DNA of 64,000 nucleotides from assembly GCA_009838525.1 (NCBI GenBank), contig VXRJ01000018.1, positions 790,346 to 854,345 on the forward strand. The letters are read 5' to 3'. Below the pieces are notes generated by a model, which was given only the letters and a program-made list of their open reading frames with translations, searched no databases and was not told the DNA's origin. Source of the DNA: Acidobacteriota bacterium (lineage in GTDB: Bacteria > Acidobacteriota > Vicinamibacteria > Vicinamibacterales > UBA8438). This document shows positions 18,256 through 26,270 of the stretch, in pieces; the first letter of the stretch is position 1, and each line of letters begins with the position of its first letter. A program made the position numbers and the translations under genes.

Positions 18256-19662
18256 ATGCAACGACTGTCCCGGCGCGCCGTGCTGCGCTCTCTCGCCGCC
18301 CCGGTGCTGCTCCCCTCGGTGGCGCTCGCGCAACCGGCGGGGGCCATCGTTCACGGCCAGCCGCGCCCACTCGCGGACGACGCCGTCACGCACGACTGGC
18401 CATCGTTCCTCGGACCGACCCACAACAGCGTCTCAAGTGAGACGCGCCTCAGCCGCGAGCTCCCACCGCCACTCGTCTGGGAACTTCCGACGGGCACCGG
18501 TTACGCCTCTCCCGCCATCGTCGGAGACCGTCTCGTCTATCTCCACCGGATCGGCGACGAAGAGGTCGTCGAATGCCTCCACCCCGAGACCGGCGCGATC
18601 CACTGGCGGCTTCGGTACCCGACCGCGTACCGCGATCGCTACGGTTACAACAACGGGCCGCGCGCCAGCCCGGTGGTCGACGCGGCGACCGGCCTCGTCT
18701 GCACGGTTGGCGCCGAAGGCCAGATGCACGCGATCGACCTCGCGAGCGGCCGCGTCGTCTGGCGGCGCGACCTGCGCGTCGACTACGACGTTTCGCAGGA
18801 CTTCTTCGGCACCTCTTCGACGCCCCTGCTCGACGCGGGCCGGCTGATCGTCAACGTGGGCGCGCCAGGCGGACCCACCGTGGCGGCGTTCGATCTGGCG
18901 TCCGGGGACGAGACATGGCGCGCCGGCTCCGAGTGGGGCGCCAGCTACGCTTCACCGATTCCGGCGACGGTCCACGGCGAGCGGCGCGTTTTCGTTTTCG
19001 CCGGCGGTGAGTCTCAGCCGCCGTCGGGCGGCCTCCTCTCGATCGATCCGGCGACCGGCGCCATCGACTTCGCGTTCCCCTGGCGAAGCCGGACGTATGA
19101 ATCGGTCAACGCCGCGTGTCCCGTCATCTTCGACAACCAGGCGTTCATCACGGCCAGCTACCGGGCCGGCGGCGCGCTGATCACCATCAACCGGGACTTC
19201 ACGCACGACGTCGCCTGGACGACCCAGGAGTTCGCCCTCCACTACAACACGCCGATTCACCGGGACGGCTACCTGTACGGCTTCGACGGACGCAACATGG
19301 GAGACGCCTCGCTCGCCTGCGTGGACACGGCAACGGGCGAGATCGTCTGGCGTGAAGTGCCGGAATGGCAGGAAACGGTGGTGCAGGGCGGCCGTGAGCG
19401 ACAGCTCCTGATGGGGACCGCGCGGGGCTCGCTGCTTGCGGCGGACGGACAGTTCCTCTGCCTAGGCGAACTGGGCCACCTCCTCTGGATGGATCTGACG
19501 CCGAAGGGGTACCGCGAGGTGTCGCGGGCCTGGCTGTTCGCGGCGCGCGAGTCCTGGAATCTGCCGGTTCTCTCGCGGGGCCTGCTCTACCTCACGCAGA
19601 ACACGCGTGATCTGGTGACCGGTGATCTGCCCCGCCTCTGCTGCTACGACCTGCGGGCGTAG
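18256..19662 (+). CDS. Tat-exported PQQ-type beta-propeller protein
   Basis: A 468-residue protein whose N-terminus SRRAVLRSLAAPVLLPSVAL is a probable twin-arginine signal peptide. The body has PQQ-like blades: DWPSFLGPTHNSVSSETRLS, ASPAIVGDRLVYLHR, GAIHWRLRYPT, SGRVVWRRDLR and TGEIVWREVPEW. Tat export suggests folding or cofactor loading before export, in contrast to the Sec-type signals of the two other propellers (9835 and 21829). No complete quinoprotein active site is visible. It is convergent with the SMP-30 gene, with 42 bases between the stops and no obvious terminator there. Confidence 0.8.
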   Translation: MQRLSRRAVLRSLAAPVLLPSVALAQPAGAIVHGQPRPLADDAVTHDWPSFLGPTHNSVSSETRLSRELPPPLVWELPTGTGYASPAIVGDRLVYLHRIGDEEVVECLHPETGAIHWRLRYPTAYRDRYGYNNGPRASPVVDAATGLVCTVGAEGQMHAIDLASGRVVWRRDLRVDYDVSQDFFGTSSTPLLDAGRLIVNVGAPGGPTVAAFDLASGDETWRAGSEWGASYASPIPATVHGERRVFVFAGGESQPPSGGLLSIDPATGAIDFAFPWRSRTYESVNAACPVIFDNQAFITASYRAGGALITINRDFTHDVAWTTQEFALHYNTPIHRDGYLYGFDGRNMGDASLACVDTATGEIVWREVPEWQETVVQGGRERQLLMGTARGSLLAADGQFLCLGELGHLLWMDLTPKGYREVSRAWLFAARESWNLPVLSRGLLYLTQNTRDLVTGDLPRLCCYDLRA

Positions 19663-19704
19663 CGACCGCGCCGTCGCGCGTGTTGGGCCGCCAAGCCGTA
19701 ACCG

Positions 19705-20751
19705 TTAGGCGATTCCGGCTCCCTGGGTTCCGACGTAGACGGAGTACAGGGACTGGCTCGCCGTCATGAACAAGCGATTCCGGCGCGTCCCCCCGAAGCA
19801 AACGTTCGCGCACCGCTCGGGCAAACGAATCACGCCGATCACGTCCCCGTCGGGCGCTATTACCTGAACGCCGTCACCAGCTCCCGCCCAGACGTTGCCG
19901 TCCACGTCGCACCGCATGCCGTCCGCGACCACGCGGGCCTCGGGGCGGCCGGGAGCCGAGAGCTGCACGAGGCTGCGGCCGTTGACGAGCCGCTCGCCGT
20001 CGACGTCCCAAACCTTCATCTCGCGTCCCGAGCCGGTGTCGGCGACGTACAACCGGTCGTAGTTCGGTGAGAAACAGAGGCCGTTCGGCGCACCGATCTC
20101 GTCGGTCACTCTCGCGATCGCACCGGTTGCACCATCCACGCGGTAGACGGACAAGGGCAGTTCCGTCTCGGCCGGCAGTCCCTCATAGTTCCCCCGGATC
20201 CCGTACGGTGGATCCGTGAACCAGATGCTCCGATCCGGATGGACCACCACGTCGTTCGGCGAGTTCAGGCGGGTCCCCTCGAACGTGTCGGCAATCACCG
20301 TAACCTCGCCGGAATGTTCGTACCGCGCCACGCGCCGCCCGCTGTGCTCGCACGAAAGCTGACGGCCCTCGTGGTCGAACGTGTTGCCGTTGCTGTGATT
20401 CGAAGGGCTCCGGAAGACGCTGACGTGGCTGTCCTCCTCCAGCCAGCGCATCTGCCGGTTATTGGGGATGTCGCTCCAGACGAGGTAGCGGCCGCTGCCG
20501 TTCCAGGCCGGACCTTCCGCCCAGAGGGTCCCGACGTAATGCCGCCGGATCGGCGTGTTGAACAGGATGTAACGCCGGAACCGGTCATCCAGGGCGATGA
20601 TGTCCGGGTCGGGATACGCCAGTGGCGTGTTCCCCGACCAATCCCGCGGCTCGTAGGGCGGAATGTCCTGCTGCCACGCCATCAGGGCCGGCGCCCATGC
20701 CGCGGATCCGGCCGCCGCGCCAAGAAATGCCCGCCGGGTGACGCTCCCCAT
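19705..20751 (-). CDS. Tat-exported SMP-30/gluconolactonase/LRE-like protein
   Basis: A 348-residue protein starting TRRAFLGAAAGSAAWAPALM, a typical twin-arginine signal. The mature part has the SMP-30 six-blade propeller pattern: WAEGPAWNGSGRYLVWSDIPNNRQMRW, SPSNHSNGNTFDHEGRQL-type turn, RLNSPNDVVVHPDRSIWFTDPPYG and GAPNGLCFSPNYDRLYVADTG. Glu of AEGPAW, the Asn of SPNDV and the Asp of ADTG are the usual divalent-metal ligands and are all present. The family hydrolyses lactones; the substrate here is unknown. It lies five bases downstream of the stop of the ACHEGN gene at 20757 and is probably co-transcribed with it. Confidence 0.85.
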   Translation of the reverse strand: MGSVTRRAFLGAAAGSAAWAPALMAWQQDIPPYEPRDWSGNTPLAYPDPDIIALDDRFRRYILFNTPIRRHYVGTLWAEGPAWNGSGRYLVWSDIPNNRQMRWLEEDSHVSVFRSPSNHSNGNTFDHEGRQLSCEHSGRRVARYEHSGEVTVIADTFEGTRLNSPNDVVVHPDRSIWFTDPPYGIRGNYEGLPAETELPLSVYRVDGATGAIARVTDEIGAPNGLCFSPNYDRLYVADTGSGREMKVWDVDGERLVNGRSLVQLSAPGRPEARVVADGMRCDVDGNVWAGAGDGVQVIAPDGDVIGVIRLPERCANVCFGGTRRNRLFMTASQSLYSVYVGTQGAGIA

Positions 20752-20756
20752 CGGCG

Positions 20757-21755
20757 TCAGCGCTCGACGCGCTGCGTGTTCTTCAGCCGGGCGCCTGCCA
20801 TGATGCCGTGCATGCCGATGTTGCCTTCATGGCAGGCGTACTCGAAGAGCGGGCCGTCCGTCCTGCGGAGCGGCATCATCGCCGTCCACGGGCCGGTGAG
20901 GTTGTTCGGATCCTCGACGGTGAACTCGTATACGACCGTGTCGGGATCCAGGCGGCGGAACCGCTCGATGACGTGCGTGTCCTTCGACGAACCGCGCAGG
21001 CTGGTTTCGGTAATGAAGTTGTACGTCTCGACCACCAGCGTCTCGCCGTCCCAGTGCCCGCGCGACTCGCCCGACCACTGCCGCAGGCCGTGGCGCGGCG
21101 TATCGTCGATCGGGATGATCCGCGCGTTGTGGACCATCTCGTTGACAATGATGACGTAGCCTGGGATCTGCATGATGTGGACGTTGTTGTTGTACGAGGC
21201 GGCCGTCATCGGCGGACCCGCATTGAACCCCAGGATGCACCGATCCGACAGGCTCCGGTCCGTGTAGTGGTCGGCGAAACCGTTCCGGAGGTTGAGCCGG
21301 CGGACGCGCCGCGCCTCGCGGTGCTCGTCGGTGTACGGAATCCGGCCGCTCGGCGGATCGACGATGAGCGCGGTGCGCTTGTCGGCCGTCAGCTCCACGC
21401 CGCGCTCGTACCAGAACTCGTTGTAGGAGAGGACGCCGCCCTCGGCGCGCGACTGGTAGCCGGCGCTCGGTGCTCCGGTCTCCGGATCGAACAGGTCACG
21501 GTTCAGCCGGATGCGCTCGGACGCCTCGAACTGCGCCGCCGCCTCGGGATCGAGGGTCTCCTGCCCCTCCAGCGCCGCCGGCCGCTCAAGCGGCGTCAGG
21601 GTCCGGAAGGTGAACACGCCGGAGATATGCGGCTGCCCGTCAGGCGTCCGCATTGCGGCGCCGTCGCCATTCCCGTTCGTCTGGGCCAGCCCGGGCGCGG
21701 GCGCCAGCGCAAACAGCGCCAAGGCCACGAAAAGCACAGCGAATCGCTTTGTCAT
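20757..21755 (-). CDS. Secreted ACHEGN-family protein (paralogue 6)
   Basis: A 332-residue exported protein (signal peptide to about residue 25, ending PGLAQ). It is the close relative of the gene at 16614: both share MRTPDGQP, ALEGQETLDPE, ASERIRLNRDLFDPE, GVLSYNEFWYERGVELTADK and the ending ACHEGNIGMHGIMAGARLKNTQ. The central block is DRCILGFNAGPPM. GGGGGAGG lies eight bases before the ATG at 21755, and a TAGCAT -10-like hexamer lies about 30 bases further upstream. It leads a two-gene unit with the SMP-30 gene. Function unknown. Confidence 0.82.
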   Translation of the reverse strand: MTKRFAVLFVALALFALAPAPGLAQTNGNGDGAAMRTPDGQPHISGVFTFRTLTPLERPAALEGQETLDPEAAAQFEASERIRLNRDLFDPETGAPSAGYQSRAEGGVLSYNEFWYERGVELTADKRTALIVDPPSGRIPYTDEHREARRVRRLNLRNGFADHYTDRSLSDRCILGFNAGPPMTAASYNNNVHIMQIPGYVIIVNEMVHNARIIPIDDTPRHGLRQWSGESRGHWDGETLVVETYNFITETSLRGSSKDTHVIERFRRLDPDTVVYEFTVEDPNNLTGPWTAMMPLRRTDGPLFEYACHEGNIGMHGIMAGARLKNTQRVER

Positions 21756-21828
21756 CGGATCTGCCTCCCCCGGGATGAACCCGGAACGGACCATGCTACC
21801 ACGCCCCGCGACGTCCGATCCCCGGCCG

Positions 21829-23193
21829 TCAGTTCGCCTGCGAAGCGATGCGGTAGAGCTTCGAGGCGGTGCGGATAATGAGACTCCCGCGGGCGATGGC
21901 GGGCGTCGCCATTGTCCACTCCTCGAGCGAGTTCTTGCCCAGAATCTCGAATTCGGGACCCGCCTGAATGACGAACGTGTCGCCATCCTCGCTCAGGGCG
22001 AAGATCTTGCCGTTGTAGGCCCAGGGAGACGCCGTGAAGAGCGTGCCGGCGGTGACTCGGCGCCGCGGGTAGACCGGCTGTCCGTTGCGCGCGTCGTAGG
22101 CCATCATGACCCCGCGGTCGAGCAGCGTGTAGTGGGTGTCGCCATAGACCAGCGACGAGGGGTTGTAGGAGCCGAGCTGCTGGTTCGACCAGACGACGTA
22201 GTCGTTGCTCGCGCTCCCTTCACCGAGGGTGATGTCACCGCTCGCGCCGGCCCGGATGGCGTATACCGGCCGGGTCTGATCGGCGATGTAGCCGGAGTTT
22301 ATGAACAGGAGATCGTGACTCTCGAACGGGGTCGGGATGACGAGCGAGGACATACCGTGCAGTTCCCAGAGCAACTCGCCGTCCTCGACGGCGTAGGAAC
22401 GGACCCCGCCCGTGCCGGTCGTGACGAGCTCCGTTCGGACGTCGTTCTCCCAGACGAACGGCGTCGACCAATTGGTCGCCTCCTCGCGATCGGTCCGCCA
22501 GATCAGGTCCCCCGTTCGCGCGTCGTACGCCGCGACCCAGGACTGCGCCTCGCTGTCGTTCACCATGTAGAGGCGCCCGGCATGCAGCACGGGCGAGCCG
22601 GCCGCACCCCAGGAGCGGCGCGGCACCCATTCGAACGGAACCGTCCACGCCTCGTTCCCGTCGAAGTCGAGCGCGAACAGTCCGATGTCGCCGAGGTAGA
22701 CGTACACCCGCTCGCCGTCGGTGACCGGTGTCTCGGAAGCGAACGTACTCTTCTGATGCGTCGGAAGCGACGGTACCGCCTCGTGCAGCGCGCGCTCCCA
22801 GCGGATCTCGCCCGTCTCGAAGTCGATGTCGTAGAGGACCCACCGAAGCGACTCCGTCTCCTGGTTCAGGAAGCCACCGGTCATCGTCCCGCCCAGGGAC
22901 CGCGCCCGGTAGTGCTCGGTCGGCATCGGCGCTTCGTCGTTGCCGCCCGCGCGGGATGCCGTCAGAACGAAGACGTGCTCGCCCCAGACAATCGGAGAGC
23001 TCCAGGCGCGTCCGGGGATGTCAATCCGCCACGCGACGTTCTCGTCAACTCCCCACCGCTCCGGCAGCGCCGGGTCGTCGGGCACGACACCCGCCACCCC
23101 GCCGCGAAACTGCGGCCAGTGTTCCTGGGCCATTGCCGCGGTTGCGCTGAACGCCAGCAGCAGGCAAGCCATCCAGATTGTGCGTCGTTCCAT
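21829..23193 (-). CDS. Secreted PQQ-type beta-propeller repeat protein (paralogue)
   Basis: A 454-residue exported protein starting MERRTIWMACLLLAFSATAA with cleavage likely after MAQ. It continues HWPQFRGGVAGVVPDDPALPERWGVDENVAWRIDIPGRAWSSPIV, parallel to the protein at 9835-11253, and the two share the order of most blades, including NWSTPFVWENDVRTELVTTGT and the C-terminal LATPAIARGSL-type ending. It is therefore a diverged paralogue. The start at 23193 has GAGGGGAG upstream, while an upstream ATG at 23226 would put 11 charged residues before the signal peptide. A TAGAAT hexamer at 23225-23230 on this strand is a likely -10 box. Confidence 0.82.
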   Translation of the reverse strand: MERRTIWMACLLLAFSATAAMAQEHWPQFRGGVAGVVPDDPALPERWGVDENVAWRIDIPGRAWSSPIVWGEHVFVLTASRAGGNDEAPMPTEHYRARSLGGTMTGGFLNQETESLRWVLYDIDFETGEIRWERALHEAVPSLPTHQKSTFASETPVTDGERVYVYLGDIGLFALDFDGNEAWTVPFEWVPRRSWGAAGSPVLHAGRLYMVNDSEAQSWVAAYDARTGDLIWRTDREEATNWSTPFVWENDVRTELVTTGTGGVRSYAVEDGELLWELHGMSSLVIPTPFESHDLLFINSGYIADQTRPVYAIRAGASGDITLGEGSASNDYVVWSNQQLGSYNPSSLVYGDTHYTLLDRGVMMAYDARNGQPVYPRRRVTAGTLFTASPWAYNGKIFALSEDGDTFVIQAGPEFEILGKNSLEEWTMATPAIARGSLIIRTASKLYRIASQAN

Positions 23194-23224
23194 CGTTGCG
23201 GTCTCCCCTCGCGGTTTGCGCACC

Positions 23225-23230
23225 ATTCTA
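23225..23230 (-). promoter_or_regulatory. -10-like hexamer for the gene starting at 23193
   Basis: TAGAAT on the minus strand lies 31 bases upstream of the ATG, leaving room for a short leader with the GAGGGGAG ribosome binding site. No good -35 box is seen. Confidence 0.3.
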
Positions 23231-23242
23231 TGACGGGGCGCG

Positions 23243-23248
23243 TAGACT
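23243..23248 (+). promoter_or_regulatory. -10-like hexamer for the ABC transporter gene
   Basis: TAGACT is followed by seven bases and then the GTG at 23256. The distance suggests transcription starting at the start codon. There is no Shine-Dalgarno sequence in the seven bases between. Confidence 0.3.
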
Positions 23249-23255
23249 GTGCCTC

Positions 23256-25070
23256 GTGACGCTGGCTCGATGGACCGCGTCCTGGTTGCGGCCGTACCGT
23301 GGACGGGTCGGGCTGATCCTGATCCTGTCGGCCGGGGAGATCGGTCTGACGGCGCTGGCGCCGTGGGCCCTCAAGTTGATTGTCGACTCGGTGCTCGGCG
23401 GGGAGCCGCTGCCGCAGCAACTCGCCGCCCTCCTGCCGGGCCTGGCGGCTACCGGGACCGTTACCCTGCTCGTAGTCTTCGCCGCATCCGGCCTGCTGCT
23501 GCAGGTGGCGGCCGAGGTGGTCCGCCTGACCCATACGCAACTGGAAGTGGAGATGGGCCAGCGCGTCGTGCACGACCTGAGAACGCGGCTCCTCGACCAC
23601 CTTCAGGCGCTGCCGCTCGGCCATCATCTGAAGCACCGGACGGCGGACGCCGTCTACCGGCTCGACGCCGATACGTACTGCATCAACGACCTGGCGACGG
23701 GCGGCCTCTTTCCGATTGCGCTGGCCGGGCTGCATCTGGCGGTCATGTTCGGCATCCTGATCGCGATCGACCCGACCCTTGCGCTGCTGTCGCTCGGCGT
23801 CGCGCCGTTCCTCTACCTGTCGCTCCGTTACCACGCGACGACACTCGTCGAACGGGCCGAGCAGGTCAAGACGCAGGAATCCGGCCTCGTGGAACGGGCC
23901 TACGAGACGCTCCGCTCCATCGCCGCCGTTAAGGCCTTCGCCCGCGAGCGGCACGAGCTGCGCCGCTACGCCGACGCCGGCCGGGAGACCATGCGGGCCC
24001 GCGTGCGCCTCACCTGGCAGGAATCGCTCTTCTCGCTGGCGGTGACCGCGATCACGCTGGCGGGAACGGCGGTCATTCTGGTGGTGGGTGGACTGCACGT
24101 GCTCGACGGCACCCTGACGGTCGGGACGCTGCTGGTGGTCATCGCCTACCTGGCCGCGGTGTACGACCCGGTCAGCGCCATAGCCCACACCGTCGGCACG
24201 CTGCAGGAGGCAGTCGTGAGCGCACGGCGCGTGCGCGACCTGTTCGCCCTGCGCCCGGAAGTGCCGGAGGCACCCGGCGCCGTCGACGCGTCGGCGGTTT
24301 CCGGGGCCATCCGCTTCGAGGGCGTCGGTTTCTCGTACGACGGCGACCGGCAGGTCCTCGACGACGTGACCTTCGCGGCCCACCCCGGCGATCTCGTCGC
24401 GATAGTCGGGCCGACCGGCGCCGGCAAGACGACGCTCGTGCATCTGATTCCCCGGCTGTTCGACCCGACGGCGGGCCGCGTTCTCATCGACGAACGGAAC
24501 GTGGCGGACTACCGGCTGCGGTCGCTGCGCGAACGGATCGCGCTCGCGCCGCAGGATCCGGTGCTGTTCGCCGGCACCATCGGCGACAACATCCGGTACG
24601 GCCGCCTGGGCGCTTCCGATGCCGACGTGGAGGCGGCAGCGCACGCCGCCCAGATCCACGACTTCATCTCCAGCCTCCCGTCGGGTTATCGGACACCGGT
24701 CGACGAGGCCGGAGCCACGCTCTCCGGCGGCGAGCGGCAACGCCTCGGGATCGCACGCGCGCTGGTAAAGCAGGCCCCGATCCTGATCCTGGACGAGCCA
24801 GCCTCCTCACTCGACGCCATCGCGGAAGCAGCCCTCTTCAACGCAATCCGTAAGGGCCGGAAGGGCCGCACGACGCTGGTGATCGCCCACCGGCTCGCCA
24901 CCGTGCGCGACGCGACACGCATCCTGGTTCTCGACGGCGGCCGGGTCGCGGCGGCCGGAACCCACGACCACCTAGTCGCAACCAGCCCGCTCTACCGGCG
25001 GATGTGGGAGCGATTCTCGTCACCCGGGGGCCTGCGCAGCGGTCTCGCGACGGGCGCACCTGCACGATGA
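23256..25070 (+). CDS. ABC exporter, fused membrane and ATPase domains (MsbA-like)
   Basis: A 604-residue half-transporter that would work as a homodimer in the inner membrane. The N-terminal 320 residues hold six transmembrane helices of the type I exporter fold, with the coupling-like segment GLVERAYETLRSIAAVKAFARE. The nucleotide-binding domain has Walker A GPTGAGKTT (residues 385-393), Q-loop APQDPVLFAGTIGDNIRYG, signature LSGGERQRLGIARAL, Walker B ILILDEPASSLD and the H-loop IAHRLATV. The start is GTG at 23256. It overlaps the downstream glycosyltransferase gene by four bases (ATGA), which suggests export of a glycan or glycolipid made by that enzyme. Confidence 0.92.
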   Translation: MTLARWTASWLRPYRGRVGLILILSAGEIGLTALAPWALKLIVDSVLGGEPLPQQLAALLPGLAATGTVTLLVVFAASGLLLQVAAEVVRLTHTQLEVEMGQRVVHDLRTRLLDHLQALPLGHHLKHRTADAVYRLDADTYCINDLATGGLFPIALAGLHLAVMFGILIAIDPTLALLSLGVAPFLYLSLRYHATTLVERAEQVKTQESGLVERAYETLRSIAAVKAFARERHELRRYADAGRETMRARVRLTWQESLFSLAVTAITLAGTAVILVVGGLHVLDGTLTVGTLLVVIAYLAAVYDPVSAIAHTVGTLQEAVVSARRVRDLFALRPEVPEAPGAVDASAVSGAIRFEGVGFSYDGDRQVLDDVTFAAHPGDLVAIVGPTGAGKTTLVHLIPRLFDPTAGRVLIDERNVADYRLRSLRERIALAPQDPVLFAGTIGDNIRYGRLGASDADVEAAAHAAQIHDFISSLPSGYRTPVDEAGATLSGGERQRLGIARALVKQAPILILDEPASSLDAIAEAALFNAIRKGRKGRTTLVIAHRLATVRDATRILVLDGGRVAAAGTHDHLVATSPLYRRMWERFSSPGGLRSGLATGAPAR

Positions 25071-26194
25071 AGATCGTCCTTGCCGGCATCATTGGCAGGT
25101 ATCCATTCGGGGGCGTCACCTGGTGTTCCCTCATGTACCTGCTCGGCCTTCGCGCGCTGGGTCACGAAGTCTGCTACCTGGAAGACACCGGCGAGTGCGT
25201 CTACGACGCCGACGCCGACGCCATCGCCCTGGATCCGGGTTACGGCACCCGTTACATCCAGGACGCGCTCGCGCCATTCGGCCTCGACGACCGCTGGTGC
25301 TTCGTCAACTACGACGAGACGTACCACGGCTGGACACGCCCGCAGCTCCGCGCCTTCTGCCGAGACGCGGATCTCTTCCTCAATCTCTCGGGCGGATCCT
25401 GGTTCTGGCGCGACGAATACCGCGCGATTCCGCATCGCGCCTTCATCGATTCGGACCCCGTCTTCACGCAGCTCGCGATTACCAAGGGCGTGCCGTGGTA
25501 TGTCGATTTCTTCCGCGAATTCGATCACCTCTTCACCTTCGGCGCAAACATCGCGAAGCCGGGCGCGGCGGTCGATGTCCCGTCCGGCCCGTTCAAGTGG
25601 GAGCACACCTGGCAGCCGGTCACAACCGGACTCTGGCAGACCGATGAGCCGCCCTCACGTGACCGCTTCACGACGGTGATGACCTGGAAGACCGAGAGTT
25701 TCGCCGACGTCGACGGCAACAAGGACCGCGAGTTCGTTCGCTTCATCGATCTCCCGGCGCGAACCGCGGCGCGGTTCGAGATCGCCGTGAACGGCCCGCG
25801 CGACCTCCTTCGCCGGCATGGCTGGTCCCCCCTCGACGCGATGCAGGTATCGCGGACGGCGCCCGCCTACCAGTCGTTCATCCAGGGATCGAAGGCGGAG
25901 TTCGGCGTTGCGAAGCACGCCTATGTTGCTCATCGATCCGGCTGGTTCAGCGACCGGACCGCCTGCTATCTGGCTGCGGGACGCCCCGCCGTGGCGCAAG
26001 ATACGGGCTGGTCAGATCATCTGCCGGCCGGCAAGGGGCTTCTTCCCTTTTCCACGCTGGAGGAGGCCGTCGACAGCGTCGAGCGCGTCGAGCGCGACTA
26101 CGCGGCGCACTCGGCCAGAGCCCGTGAAATCGCAGTCGAATGCTTCGACGCGGACCGAATTCTGCCGCCGTTGATCGACCGGGCATGCGCATGA
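25067..26194 (+). CDS. Glycosyltransferase-like protein (GT-B fold)
   Basis: A 375-residue protein that starts MKIVLAGIIGRYPFGGVTWCSLMYLLGL, typical of the first Rossmann domain of GT-B glycosyltransferases. The C-terminal half contains KAEFGVAKHAYVAHRSGWFSDR followed by ACYLAAGRPAVAQDTGW, the sugar-nucleotide-binding region that resembles CgeB-like transferases, and a final helix pair (AHSARAREIAVECFDADRIL). The ATG overlaps the ABC exporter stop codon by four bases. No signal peptide is present, so it acts in the cytoplasm. Donor and acceptor sugars are unknown. The alternative that it is only a glycosyltransferase-fold binding protein cannot be excluded. Confidence 0.72.
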   Translation: MKIVLAGIIGRYPFGGVTWCSLMYLLGLRALGHEVCYLEDTGECVYDADADAIALDPGYGTRYIQDALAPFGLDDRWCFVNYDETYHGWTRPQLRAFCRDADLFLNLSGGSWFWRDEYRAIPHRAFIDSDPVFTQLAITKGVPWYVDFFREFDHLFTFGANIAKPGAAVDVPSGPFKWEHTWQPVTTGLWQTDEPPSRDRFTTVMTWKTESFADVDGNKDREFVRFIDLPARTAARFEIAVNGPRDLLRRHGWSPLDAMQVSRTAPAYQSFIQGSKAEFGVAKHAYVAHRSGWFSDRTACYLAAGRPAVAQDTGWSDHLPAGKGLLPFSTLEEAVDSVERVERDYAAHSARAREIAVECFDADRILPPLIDRACA

Positions 26195-26208
26195 ACCTGG
26201 AGTACGAT

Positions 26209-26238
26209 GCGCCGAGCGAGCGCGCCGTGCTCGGCGCG
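26209..26238. other. Two mutually exclusive hairpins upstream of the amidohydrolase
   Basis: GCGCCGAGC (26209-26217) pairs perfectly with GCTCGGCGC (26229-26237) over an 11-base loop. Within the same span CGCGCCG (26221-26227) pairs with CGGCGCG (26232-26238) over a TGCT loop. Both cannot form together. There is no T-tract after either. The site lies in the 76-base gap between the glycosyltransferase stop and the amidohydrolase start. Confidence 0.35.
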
Positions 26239-26270
26239 TTGGAATACGGCGCAAGATCCGAGGGACGACC

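Noticed and set aside
22962-24740. Long minus-strand open frame opposite the ABC exporter
   Set aside because: Composition is Arg/Gly/His/Gln-rich without motifs; the plus-strand frame has all ABC motifs.
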